Source: Caecitellus pseudoparvulus
Lineage: Eukaryota; Bigyra: Bicosoecida
NCBI GenBank assembly: GCA_965644315.1
Contig: CBFFRQ010000053.1
Span: 612,662 to 676,661, forward strand
DNA length: 64,000 nucleotides
Direction of reading: 5' to 3'
Numbering within the stretch: the first letter of the stretch is position 1; every line of letters begins with the position of its first letter. Made by a program: the position numbers and the translations under genes. The notes under the pieces are model-generated. The model was not told the DNA's origin, did not search any database, and saw only the letters and a program-made list of their open reading frames with translations. Below are positions 11,495 through 21,401 of the stretch, one piece after another.

Positions 11495-12073
11495 ACCCTG
11501 CCATTGAGTTGGCTTACGCCAAGCCAAGTTGGGTGCGGGCTACCTTTGTCGTGACATGCACGCAAAGCTACTGGATTGGGATCTATGTGAACAATGCCCT
11601 GGCAGAACGTGTGCCACGGATGCGATAAGTGTCAGGCTGGATATGGGCCAACCTAGACGGGCTGGTGCTTTCAAGAGGGGGAGGTGGCGGTGTGGTGTGG
11701 TCCGGCAACATTTCCCTGAGCCGCAACGATACCCTGGCGAAGCAGAGCACACTCAAGGTGCTACAAACCTTTCACCGACCAAATCTGTGCACTTTTCCCT
11801 TGCAAGCATGCCCTTTTCTGCCGTTGCCCGCGACTTAACTGCCCTGTGGCTGGGCTCACGGTGTCATTGCGCCGTCTGGTTGTGACTTGAGCAAATTCCG
11901 CACGGCACACTTTGCAAGAGCTGTGCCTGGCGAACGTGCGGTCATTCCTCTTGACGACACCGCCTAATTGGTTCTTCAACACTCGAAATTAACAGTGAGT
12001 GCAGTTTTATGGCGTTGCGCTGCGTGGCTCATGAATCCTCATGCGTGCCACTGTACCCTTGCGTTGACTCAAG
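11495..12073. other. Intergenic region and upstream sequence of ATPase copy 2
   Basis: No gene is seen. The right part (about 11,850-12,010) is diverged from, but alignable with, the region upstream of copy 1, including aacagtgagtgcagtt at 11,991-12,006. A promoter is likely here but no core element can be named. Confidence 0.4.
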
Positions 12074-14896
12074 ATGGCGGCTGCGGCTGGCGCTGGGTCG
12101 AGTGCTCCCTCGTCCTTTGAGGAACTTTGCGCTGCGAGACTGCCCTTTCCAAGCTCACAACTCAAACCCAAGAAAGGCTCTGTGCTTCAACCAAGTCGGC
12201 GCTCAAGGAGATCTTCCCAAGCATTGGCTGGACAACCGGCGACACGACAAAGGCCACAGCCCACAATTGGCAAAGTCTTCTGGGTCAACGAAGCATTGAC
12301 CGAGGAGGACAAAGCCTGGTTGGCAGACATGGCAGCCGACACCACCCACCCCTTCGTGCCGATAGACCACCTGCTGCCGGCCATCCAAACACTGACGCTG
12401 ATGGAACGGATACTGCACGGTTGGCGTAGAGTGTCACCAGCCTACCTTCTGACAGGTCCCAGCGGCGTTGGGAAGACCCATCTGCTGGAGGCACATGCCC
12501 GGCAGTTGACTGTGAGGAGCGCCAGAGCGAGAGGTGGCCGGCTCACATTGTGTTGCAGCACGAAGCTTGCTGTACGCGAGCCTTCAGACACTAGTAGCTT
12601 TCATGGGTGGCTGCTCAGGTCAGTCGCGAGCCAGCTGGCCGAGCTGCAACAACATGAGTCTGTCGCAAAGGTGCTGAGGCTGCTGGCCGGCTCTGCACGT
12701 GGCAACCCTGCACGGCAGACGGTAGACGTGCAGCATCTGCTGGCCATGGTGTCGTCAGAGGGCGGCGCCGGCAGCACTCCACCCACAGAGCTGTCGCCCG
12801 AGGTGCACACAGCTCTGACTGGTGCTGGCACGAAGAATCGCCTGGGCCTGGCCTGCGCCGTGTTGAAGGAAGCCAACATCGCCGTCATTGTGCACATTGA
12901 TGACGCCGACTGTCTGTTCCAGGGCAAGCACTTCACACGGGGGTGTGCGAAGCGGTGGTGCTTGCAGCTGAAGGATTTGCTGTCTTTGAAGTACCCTGCC
13001 GTTGGCGTGGTCCTGTGCACTTCCTTCCAGCGGGCCAGCCAACTGTTCGTAGACGATGGAGAACCTCATGACTTCCCGCCCCGCTTCACACATCACGAGC
13101 TGCGAGAGATCTGGAGCAGGCCTAAGTTCAAGCTCAGGCACACTCCCGTGGGAGGGCCTGCTTGGAACTGCACGTCTCTCATGGCCTTCCTCCTCACACA
13201 CGCGGGCAGGGAAGTGGGCAGCTCATTCTCCCTCTTCCAGCGCCACCTTGACCAGCAGCCGTCAGAGGTAGCGCTTCGGGTGGCCAGGGGGCTCGATGCG
13301 CTGTGCTTGCAGAGCTGGAAGGGGGACGCTGGAGCAAGCACTGCGGTGAAGCTGGACGCTTTCCTGGTGCACATCATGGAGCAGTTCGGGCACACACCCC
13401 AAGACCTGGAGCGTGCGGTGCCTGAGCTTGTGGACGCATGCCAAGCGCCTCAGGCATGGCCAGTATCCACGGAGGAAGCTGCAGTGGAACTTGTCTCACG
13501 TGAACATGCCCGTATGCTCAGGCTGGTGATGGATACTTTCCTGGAGATCTTGCCGGATGACGAGCAGGAACAGCTGGCCAAGGACACCCTGCTCACCTTC
13601 CGCTCCAGGCGGTACGCCGTGTCCAGTTCGCTGTTGGCAGAGTTCCTGGACGTATACATCACCCGCCAGGCACAACAGGCTGCAGCCGCAGCAGGTGACA
13701 GCGCAGCTCACCAGGCACGTGCGCTTGTATGTCCGGCTGCTCTTCATTGCGTCAATACCGCCATGGATGCTGGGTGGCTCTTACCCCACCCCCGTGGTCT
13801 GAGCCTAGGGAGCCTGCAAGTATACCGCAAGAACATGTGTGGGGGTGTGCACCCTGACATCATCAAGTGGATGCGGGGAGGTGGGTTTGGCAAGCAGGCT
13901 GAGATGCCCATGGCCCTTGTCTTTGCGAGGATGCCGAGGTTCAAGGGACGTGTGCTTGTAAAGCGTGCTGACGGGTCAGTGTGGTGCGGCAACGATGACT
14001 CGGAAGCTGGAACGCTGGTGGAGTTGTTTGTTGGGAGGCGGAGGAGGAAGGCTGCTGGCGCACGCCAGCCCGAGGCCGTGCCTGCTGAGATAAGCGGTGC
14101 AGCACCTGCCGAGGCGGGCGCTGAGGGAGGTGGCGCGGCAGCTGAAGGTGGTGAAAGCTGGCTTGCCCGTGCGGAGGCTGCGTGTGAGTCGCTCAAGAGG
14201 GCTCCTCGTGAACTACAGGAGCTCTTGACTCTCACCCAGGGTGGTTTCTGGGTGAAGGAATCGCCCGATGAAAATGGAGCCGATCTTTTGGGGGTGCTAC
14301 CCAGTGTTGGTGCTGACGGGCTGTCTGTCAAGGTCGTGCGAGTTCAGGTAAAGCGAGCCATTCAGGATACACTGAAGGACCCTCGCCAGCACGAGAGAGC
14401 TGGTGCCTGTCTGCGGGAGGCTGTGGCGAAGCTCCTGGGTGTGGAGATCTTCAGAGATGGAAGTGCAGCTGATCTGGAGAACATTCACCTACCAGTGGTC
14501 AGGGCGGTGTGGGACATCATTGCTGTCGCCATCATTGCTGGCAGAGACGGGTGGCACGTATTGGACGACAAGCATTTGGTAGCAGAGAAGCTCAAGGAGC
14601 TCTTCGAAAGTGGAACAGTCCGCTTTGAGGATGGTGGGGCGTGCGTTGCCATGACACACGTGCCATCTCGAAGAACAAAGCAAAATGCGCAAGAAAAAGG
14701 CATCCAGGTCTTTGATGGCAAAGATCTGAAGAGCTACTGGGGGAGGGTGGCGGTCGTGTGTGCTGCCGCAGGTGTGTGGCTGTGGGATGGTGCGGCCGGC
14801 AGGGGCACCCCCCAACAACCAGGAGAACTCGAACGCAATGGGAGTGCCGACGACGGCCCGTCTCGCCGGCCCAGGGTGCCCGAAAAGGGCAGGTAG
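12074..14896 (+). CDS. CR/RHS-like P-loop ATPase with C-terminal nuclease-like domain, copy 2 (intact)
   Basis: This is a single-exon gene of 940 residues. The variable N-terminal leader (1-75, basic, KPKKG and SRRSRRSS) may be a localisation header. A STAND/AAA-type ATPase domain has Walker A GPSGVGKT (128-135), Walker B VIVHIDDADC (about 278) and a helical winged region to about 600. After an Ala/Glu-rich linker (about 660-700) comes a C-terminal domain with GADLLGV (about 735) and VRVQVKR (about 757). That spacing fits a D...(E/Q)xK restriction-nuclease-like core. The ATPase plus REase-like layout is known for CR (Crinkler-RHS) proteins of protists, thought to derive from transposon-encoded proteins, and this assignment rests on architecture only. 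ATG at 12,074 is the first ATG in frame. The stop is TAG at 14,894. Confidence 0.65.
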   Translation: MAAAAGAGSSAPSSFEELCAARLPFPSSQLKPKKGSVLQPSRRSRRSSQALAGQPATRQRPQPTIGKVFWVNEALTEEDKAWLADMAADTTHPFVPIDHLLPAIQTLTLMERILHGWRRVSPAYLLTGPSGVGKTHLLEAHARQLTVRSARARGGRLTLCCSTKLAVREPSDTSSFHGWLLRSVASQLAELQQHESVAKVLRLLAGSARGNPARQTVDVQHLLAMVSSEGGAGSTPPTELSPEVHTALTGAGTKNRLGLACAVLKEANIAVIVHIDDADCLFQGKHFTRGCAKRWCLQLKDLLSLKYPAVGVVLCTSFQRASQLFVDDGEPHDFPPRFTHHELREIWSRPKFKLRHTPVGGPAWNCTSLMAFLLTHAGREVGSSFSLFQRHLDQQPSEVALRVARGLDALCLQSWKGDAGASTAVKLDAFLVHIMEQFGHTPQDLERAVPELVDACQAPQAWPVSTEEAAVELVSREHARMLRLVMDTFLEILPDDEQEQLAKDTLLTFRSRRYAVSSSLLAEFLDVYITRQAQQAAAAAGDSAAHQARALVCPAALHCVNTAMDAGWLLPHPRGLSLGSLQVYRKNMCGGVHPDIIKWMRGGGFGKQAEMPMALVFARMPRFKGRVLVKRADGSVWCGNDDSEAGTLVELFVGRRRRKAAGARQPEAVPAEISGAAPAEAGAEGGGAAAEGGESWLARAEAACESLKRAPRELQELLTLTQGGFWVKESPDENGADLLGVLPSVGADGLSVKVVRVQVKRAIQDTLKDPRQHERAGACLREAVAKLLGVEIFRDGSAADLENIHLPVVRAVWDIIAVAIIAGRDGWHVLDDKHLVAEKLKELFESGTVRFEDGGACVAMTHVPSRRTKQNAQEKGIQVFDGKDLKSYWGRVAVVCAAAGVWLWDGAAGRGTPQQPGELERNGSADDGPSRRPRVPEKGR

Positions 14897-15126
14897 TAGC
14901 GTAGCAGTTGGAATGCAAAGCAGCACCGTGTGCCCAGTCTCTCCCGCTGGCCCATGCCTGGCTCCCTGCACTCCTCACCCGCCGCACGCCACTCGCAGCT
15001 GCTACCCCAGATCTGTCGCGCAGCAATGCTGCTGTGGAGAGTGGACTGGGCTGATCACCTGCGCTGCTGCTACTTGCGGCATGCTGGGACCCAGCTCAGA
15101 CCCCGCCTGCCCACTGAGTGCGCGAC
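14897..15126 (+). other. 3' trailer of ATPase copy 2
   Basis: Non-coding sequence shared with copy 1 (about 3260-3510), including the string agatctgtc. It ends at the junction with the gene X/eIF4G duplication at about 15,127, so this is the right edge of the inserted-looking block. Confidence 0.6.
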
Positions 15127-15421
15127 ACAGCTTCATGATGCACACATGGCACACATGGCGCGGATCGCAGGTATGCCCAGTGCAGCAGCAGCAGCAACAG
15201 TGCCGGCCACCCAGGCCAAGGTGACGGACGCGGAGTGATGGATCGGCGATGTAATGCAAGGCAGTGCACGGCGCATCATCACGCAATGGTTGCATTCACA
15301 ATGATGCCTGTGCGTCAGGCCTTGGAGATGGCGGCACGTGCAGCCTTGACGATGGTGGCGTGGTCCGCTGACAGGAAGGCGCCAGTCTTGGCGGTCTTCC
15401 ACTTGGTAGCCTCCTCCTTGG
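15127..15421. repeat. Right copy of the ~300-bp direct duplication
   Basis: Matches 686-987. It starts inside the gene X tail (acagcttcatgatg), lacks about 7 nt of the His/Met coding tail, contains the gene X stop (15,236-15,238) and the real eIF4G stop, and continues smoothly into the complete eIF4G gene. The gene X part here (15,127-15,238) is an orphan 3' fragment. Confidence 0.85.
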
Positions 15422-18400
15422 TCACGATGCCCTGCTCCAGGAAGTACGCTGTGAAGGCCCCGATGACTGCTGGGCGAGCGTCGGCGGTGTACATGTCCTC
15501 CAGTTGGCAGTAGCGCCCAGTGCCTTCAAGCAGGAACGCCGCGAACTCCTCCGCTCCAGCGGCACGCCCGGCATCGGCGATGGTCTTCACGGCACCCTGC
15601 ACCTTGTGCAGCTGCTCGACGTCTGCGGCACCGGCGTTGCCGCCCATGCCAGCGTTGCCGGCATCACCGACCAGCTGCAAGAGAGCGCTGGCCGCGACGG
15701 GGGCGCTGGCACCGGACAGGTGTGTGCTCCATGCGGCGGCGATGTCCTCGGCACCCTTCCGGTCTGACTCTTGGCGCCATGCCAGCAGAGCCTGCAGGTG
15801 GGCCGCATCAGGGTGCGAGGCAATGGCGTCGCACTGCAGGGCAGCCGCCATGTTCTTGGTGAAGCCCCGTGTGTCGAAGGTGCAGGGGCCAGCCAGTGGC
15901 ATGAGGCTGACGTCGTGCGGGATGGTGACGGGAGGGCCGTCTTCGTTCACCTTGGCGGCCTCCGCCAACATGGTGCCAAGCAGGGCCAAGCCGGAGCCAG
16001 CGAAGAATGCGGTGCCAATGCTGCACAGCCGCACCAGGGTGGCCACGTGCATGCTGCCGTTGTTGATGACGGGGGCGAAGAGCTGCGAGGAGAGGGCAGG
16101 GCGGGAGGAGTGAGGCGGGCCGGCACAGGTGCAGGCGGGTGCGGGCGGGGACATGTGTGCACGGCAGTTGGTCAGTAGGCCTAGTCGCGGAGTGAAGATC
16201 AAGGCGGCAAGCCGCTCAGAATAGAGGTGTCAGAAAGTACGCGAATCGTCATCCCAACGCCAGTGCACACACGGACACCGGGCGTGCGCGCCACGTACCA
16301 CTCCCAAGTACACGTCCACCTTGGGCAAGTCGTATGCCTTGAAGTCCTTGTAGCCGGCGAGGTGGGTGGCGAGGCCGCTCACCACATCGTCCTGTGTGAT
16401 GGCGTCCTTGGCCCAGGCCAGGGACAGCAGCAGGGCAGCGTCCTCTCGGGCTTGGGCGTCCTTGGCATCCTTGGCCACCTTGAAGGCCTCTGAGATGAGG
16501 GCCTCACCCCGACCAGTGGAGGCTTGGATCTCCTGCAGGGAGGTCACGAGCTCCTTCCCGGCGGGGGTGTCTTCCAGCTCCTGCAGGGATGCCTGTCGGT
16601 GTTCGCTGCGCAGGTTGGAGCCGAAGTCCGTGAAGAAGGAGGCCACACGAAGGACCAGGGCATCCCCCTCCAGAGCCTCGGACGCTGCACCAGCTGCTGC
16701 GGCTGCTGCCGTCGCCTTGGGGGAAGCTGCTTGTGGAGAGCGGCCGACACCACCTGGGCGCCCTTGAGGGCGACCACTGCGCCGGCCGCCAGCTCGAGAC
16801 GCGTGGCGGGATGTGCCTGTCGCATCGGAGGCCACGCGGACATCTTGGTTGCGGTCGAAGCGCCCGCCACGCCTGCCGTCCCAGGCACTCCCCGAAGCGC
16901 CGCGAGCACCCCTCTGCTTCAGAGCGGCCACCTTCTTTGCCATGGCCTTCTCTTGCTCGGCTTTGTGGAACTCTTCCTTGGTCATGGTGCGGCTGGTCTT
17001 GGCGACGTGCCCGTCCCGGAACGTCCAGCCCTTCTCTGCCGCTTCCTTGACGTCAAGGGCACGGAAGCGCACAGTGGACCCGTGCGCCTTCTCCTCATAC
17101 AACGCCTGCAGGAAGCCCAGCATGTCGCTCAGCGTCAAGCGACGCCCCTTCAGCATGGCCTCACGCTTGGCGGGTTCCGCTGCAGCGCTAGCCTTTTCCT
17201 CCTCCTCCAGCTTGGCACCCACCACTGCCATGAGGTTGCAGAAAGCCAGAGCGTCAGTCTCGTCCACGACGTCGGGGTGGAGATTCTCACCGTGGTGCAG
17301 CAGTTTCAGGACGCAGAAGTCGATGATCATTGCCTTGGCGATGTTGACCTTGTACAGCTCTCCGATGAAGCTGATGTTGCTGAGCACCTTGCGCCGGCGC
17401 ACCATGCCCTCAAGCTGGCGCTCGTCTCGACGTGTTTGGAAGGCGTCGGCTTCCTTGTCGGTCAGCTTGCCGGCTGCAATCATCTCCGCTTCGGCGGCCT
17501 TGTCCTTGGCTTCGGCCTCCTCCAGGTCGTCGTATGTGACCTCCTTGCTGAACTCTGCTTGAGCTCGGTTCAACAGGATGCGCATGAAGGAGCAGCGTCG
17601 AGTCATGTCTTGCTCCGCCGCCTCCATGGTGGAGAAAGGGCCGAAGACGTGGGCGCGGCGTTCAGTGCTGCCTTCATCTGTGACTTGCGGGCGCTTCTCG
17701 CCGCTCAGGTCGGCATACCACTTGCCATCTTCAGCCTGGAAAGAGATGCCGAAGGTGTGCCGGCCGTCCTTGCCTTGAGTCCAGGCGGCGGCCGACTTGG
17801 TCAGCTTCAGACACAGGTCTGCGAAGAGGTCCTGGAACTTTTGGAACTCGACTGCCTTGTCGTACACGATACCAACAACGTCCACCAGCTCCTGCATGGA
17901 GGTGATGTCCACGGTCAAGATCTGGTTGCTCAGGCGGTCGAACGTGTCACGGGCGAGCTTGTTCAAGATGGAGGTGACCTCCTCCTTGAGTTCCTCTTGG
18001 TGTGACTTGGCTCGGGCCATCTGGTGCGTGTAAGACGCTTCCCCTGCACTGTGCAGCAGCACAGTCGGATCGCGCAAGGCCATGAAGTCCTTGCCACTCT
18101 TGCCCGAGGGGCCCTTGTCGCGGCTTGAGGACCCGGCGGGTGCACGCCTCCTCGTGCCGAAGCCACCATGCTGTGACTTGGCTGTGGGGACAGGCTCGGG
18201 GACGACCACCTTGAACGGCTTCAGGCCGGCATACCACAACGTCTGCCGGACTGGTTCAAGTTTGTTCATCCACTCCACGCTGTACACAGGGCCTCCAGCA
18301 GGAGCCTCTGGCAGCTTGTCTTCGCCGTGGACAAGCGCAACCGGTGGCTGCCACTCCTCGTACGCTTCAAGAGGCTCGAGCAGTCGATCCACTGGACTCA

Positions 18401-19016
18401 TGTACACGGTGGCCTTGCGGGGTTCGTCCTTGGAAGGGGTGGGCGAGTCGGCCGGCTTCTCGACAGGCTCTGAAGTGGTCACGGGCTCACTGGGGCCAGT
18501 GGACGGGACGGGGGTGTCCTTCTGCTGGGAGGCAGGCTCAGTAGTTGGTGCTACAGGCGAGGGTGCGCCACCACCGGCTCCAGGAGTGGGAGCAGGAGTG
18601 CCAGAGTCAGGCGCTGCCGCTGGAGCCTCAACAGCAGGGGTAGGTTCCGGGGAGATGGTTGCTGGTGCGCTTGCCTGTGCGGCACCTTCAACCTCCTCTT
18701 GGTTCAGGATGGTGCCGTCGTCATCTTCCAAGACAGCCACCCTCCTCGTGCGAGTGCGCTGTACGGCACTGCCCCCGTTGCTGCGAACTTGGTCAACAGT
18801 GCGGGTCGGGGAGGTGTACTGTGGCTGTCCGGGAGGAACGCCGTAGGACCAAGGCATCATCCCCATGCCACTGGACGTAGGTGGGAACTGGCCGAAAGTC
18901 ATGGGGCTGGGGATGAAGCTTGGGGCTCCCTGCGCCTGGCAAGTGAAGGAGGACAAGTTGGCGTAGGGGAAGCTTGGGCAAGCACAGCGCCGTGCACTTA
19001 CACCTGGCATTGGCAT
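15315..19016 (-). CDS. EIF4G: Eukaryotic translation initiation factor 4G
   Basis: eIF4G is the scaffold of the cap-binding complex that recruits eIF4A and eIF3. Proposed exons are 19,016-19,002, 18,935-16,299 and 16,082-15,315, giving about 1,139 residues. The 66-nt and 216-nt introns have GTAAGT/CAG and GTACGT/CAG borders, both phase 0. After a Pro/Ser/Thr-rich N-terminal third comes the MIF4G domain (about 17,970-17,250; ILNKLARDTFDRLSNQIL, then RRRKVLSNISFIGELYKV). It is followed by a Lys/Arg-rich linker and an MA3-type helical domain (about 16,660-15,900; PKVDVYLG, then LFAPVINNG across the intron). The ATG at 19,016 is the first in frame, but an additional 5' exon is possible. No canonical eIF4E-binding YxxxxL motif is obvious. 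Its 3' end is duplicated at 881-987. Confidence 0.85.
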
Positions 19017-19880
19017 GCCCGCAGAGACTGCCACTCCTGGCACAGAATGCGCCGGAGGTGCTGATGTTGTTCGCTGTGGCAGGAAATGGGAGGCGTGCGC
19101 GTGAACGTGTATGCGTGTGTGCGTGGCGTTTCGTCCGCCAGGAACACTACGCAACCCCAACGTACGTGTGAGCCTACCCCGGCGTGGGCAGCTGCAAAGG
19201 GAGAGGATAACGAGAAAACAGAGTCAATACATGCTTGGGCAGCTGCACATGCCCCGCCAGTACTCACGTGGTGGCGACTGCCCGCCAAAGGGGGGGACGC
19301 TGAGGAGTGGTGTGGCGGCCGGCTCAAAATGACGCCGGGCAACCTCAACGGCGCCCAGCGAACGTGACGCACCCTGACATGATGGGTAGAAGTGACAGCG
19401 CCTGGCCTAGAGATACCTGGAGCCGTCGCTGCAAGGCACTGTAAGTGCTCTGGAGGGTGTGTAGCTCAGCCGGTGAGCTCAGGGAAAGCTGCCGATGGCT
19501 CGTCTCGTCAGCTGGAGCTGGGAGGGACAAGCACAGGCAGGCGATCGGATTAAGTTATTTGGGAAATCAAGCAATGAAATGGTGTCGCACATCAAATGTC
19601 AGAATAACTTTTTGTGTGTAATGTGTCGCTGGTTTAGCGGGTGATGGTTGTGTCGTGAGGGGGGTAGGTTGCCCCCTCCCAGTGCCTGGCTTGCTTGCGG
19701 GTTGCGCATGCCAGGGGCACAGTCGGCCGGACAAGCAGCAGGTGCAAGTTGCGGTAAGTGAAGGTTTGTATGAATTCTCTATGAGCAGTGCCATGGTGAG
19801 GCTGTGAGGCTGGCGTAGTCGCCGATACCAGGCTCATCACCATGCACAGCTTCTTGAGAGTAAAAAGGTAAGTATCAGAA
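19017..19880. other. Intergenic, eIF4G 5' side
   Basis: No supported gene. It probably contains the eIF4G promoter or 5' UTR on the minus strand. AT content rises at about 19,550-19,625, typical of a transcript end for the next minus-strand gene. I could not identify a polyadenylation signal. Confidence 0.35.
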
Positions 19881-21125
19881 TCAATAGAATGTCGGCTTCT
19901 TGCCGACAGAAAGATGAAATGCGCCAGTCTGCTCCTTCAATCGTAAAGCTGGACACTCTATCCACGCTTTCAGGGCGTTGAGATGTAGGGTGAGAGCGAG
20001 CAACTGCACCTTCACACCTACGTCAAACCCGTTGGTTTCCTCCCCACAAAGGTACCTCGCCGCTTTCCACAGCGTACTCGTGGCAAGTGCTGGGCGGATG
20101 AAGGCTTCCCAGCAGCGTGCCAGCATGAGCAGGGGGGCTTCCTGGATGCTGTACACCAGCAGCACATCCGGGTACCCATTCTCCACGTAGACCTTCTGCT
20201 GCTCGACGTCGACGTGTAGGTGGTGCCTTGCAAGGGGCCCTTCCTTGGTTGCAGCGTCGAATCGCTCCACCGTGGCCGAGATACGCGACTCATCGGCTTC
20301 GCGGTCAGGCACAGCCCAGTCTTGGAAGAAACGGTTCAGGTCCCACGGTCCACGCCAATGAGACAAGTGGCCGATCATAGTATGACGACCGTGGCTGCGT
20401 GGCTTCACATCTTCGGGTGTCGTCCACCTCATGATGTTGGCCAGGGATCTGGCGTCAGCATCGTTCCAGGCACCGAGGCCGTCAAGCGGGATGATGAGGA
20501 AGAACGCATCTTGTCTGTGCACCGTGGCAGGCAGCGACTCCCCTACCTGCAGTGACCACATGCTCTCTGGTAGTAGGCCGAGGCCTGAAGCAGGGTGTGG
20601 AGGGGGGGTGCCGACTGGATATGCCGGTTGCTCATCGGAGTCTGCCTCAGGCGAACCAGATGTAGGCCACTGGACTGGCGATGCCGAATGTGGACTGCCT
20701 GCCTCAGGAGGCAGCACGGGTGGCTTCCTTGAGTGGCGTGAAATCTTAGCAATATTTACTTGGACTGGTACGAAGGAATCAATAGCTTGTACAGCGTCGC
20801 CGTCATGCGGAGGCGTGTCTGGTTCTTCTCCCGCAACTTTTCGCTGCGACGCATGGACTGCCCGTGCCGCGTCCCCGTGGGGTTGCGCTGGCGATTGGGC
20901 ATCAAAAAAAGAATCCAACCCTGGACATGGCCATGGTGCTGGATGTTTGCTCTGCCAGGGTATGCTTCCGCCATCCTCGCTGGGGAGTGCTTCGCGGGGC
21001 ATGGCTGGCGCTGAGTGCTGGCTTGAGCTGGAGTGTGCGGCGAGTGTCGCCGTCTTGTGAGTGGTTGATATGGTAGGAGTTGGGTGAGGTTGCATGTTTG
21101 TGTTGTAGGTAGCGTGTGAAGTCAT
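19881..21125 (-). CDS. Unrecognised single-exon protein
   Basis: Open frame of 414 residues from ATG 21,125. An in-frame GTG further upstream is unlikely to be used. The first half is low complexity (Ser, Pro, Thr, His). The second half (about 215-414) looks folded, with conserved-looking aromatic and hydrophobic blocks (QDAFFLIIPLDGLGAWND; VENGYPDVLLVYSIQEAPLL) and no membrane segment or signal peptide. I do not recognise a family. It is divergent to the next gene, with about 276 bp between start codons. A real gene is supported by length and composition only. Confidence 0.55.
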   Translation of the reverse strand: MTSHATYNTNMQPHPTPTISTTHKTATLAAHSSSSQHSAPAMPREALPSEDGGSIPWQSKHPAPWPCPGLDSFFDAQSPAQPHGDAARAVHASQRKVAGEEPDTPPHDGDAVQAIDSFVPVQVNIAKISRHSRKPPVLPPEAGSPHSASPVQWPTSGSPEADSDEQPAYPVGTPPPHPASGLGLLPESMWSLQVGESLPATVHRQDAFFLIIPLDGLGAWNDADARSLANIMRWTTPEDVKPRSHGRHTMIGHLSHWRGPWDLNRFFQDWAVPDREADESRISATVERFDAATKEGPLARHHLHVDVEQQKVYVENGYPDVLLVYSIQEAPLLMLARCWEAFIRPALATSTLWKAARYLCGEETNGFDVGVKVQLLALTLHLNALKAWIECPALRLKEQTGAFHLSVGKKPTFY

Positions 21126-21401
21126 CGTTGTGGGCTCGGGCAGTGACTGCGGATGCACTGGAAGTGGGGACGCTTGGCCCCCACTTGCACCCCCCCCTCC
21201 ACACACACTCAGGGGCTGAGAAAATACATGAACCACTTTGCATCATGAGAGCAATCTGACCTTGATCTATCCCTGTTCAGTCCCGATATCACGCAGGCCC
21301 GCTCGTGTCGTGAACCGCAAGGCAGTTTCGCACGAGCCACGGTTGTGTCTGGGGCGCCACGCTCAGCAGCGCAAGTCTTGCACACACATAGCAGTGCGTG
21401 T

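Noticed and set aside
988-15126. Terminal inverted repeats of a DNA transposon at the block edges
   Set aside because: Comparing both ends by eye gave no convincing inverted match. Only short chance identities such as cgcgacac were seen.
16524-18005. + strand open frame of ~490 codons opposite eIF4G
   Set aside because: The minus strand carries the MIF4G domain. The + frame is a composition artefact of strong codon bias.
18330-18420. eIF4E-binding motif in YMSPVDRLL of eIF4G
   Set aside because: Spacing does not fit YxxxxL-phi. The residue six from Tyr is Asp.
19459-19535. tRNA-like start (tgtagctcagccggtgagctc)
   Set aside because: No T-arm/B-box (GGTTCGA-like) follows and no acceptor stem can be paired.
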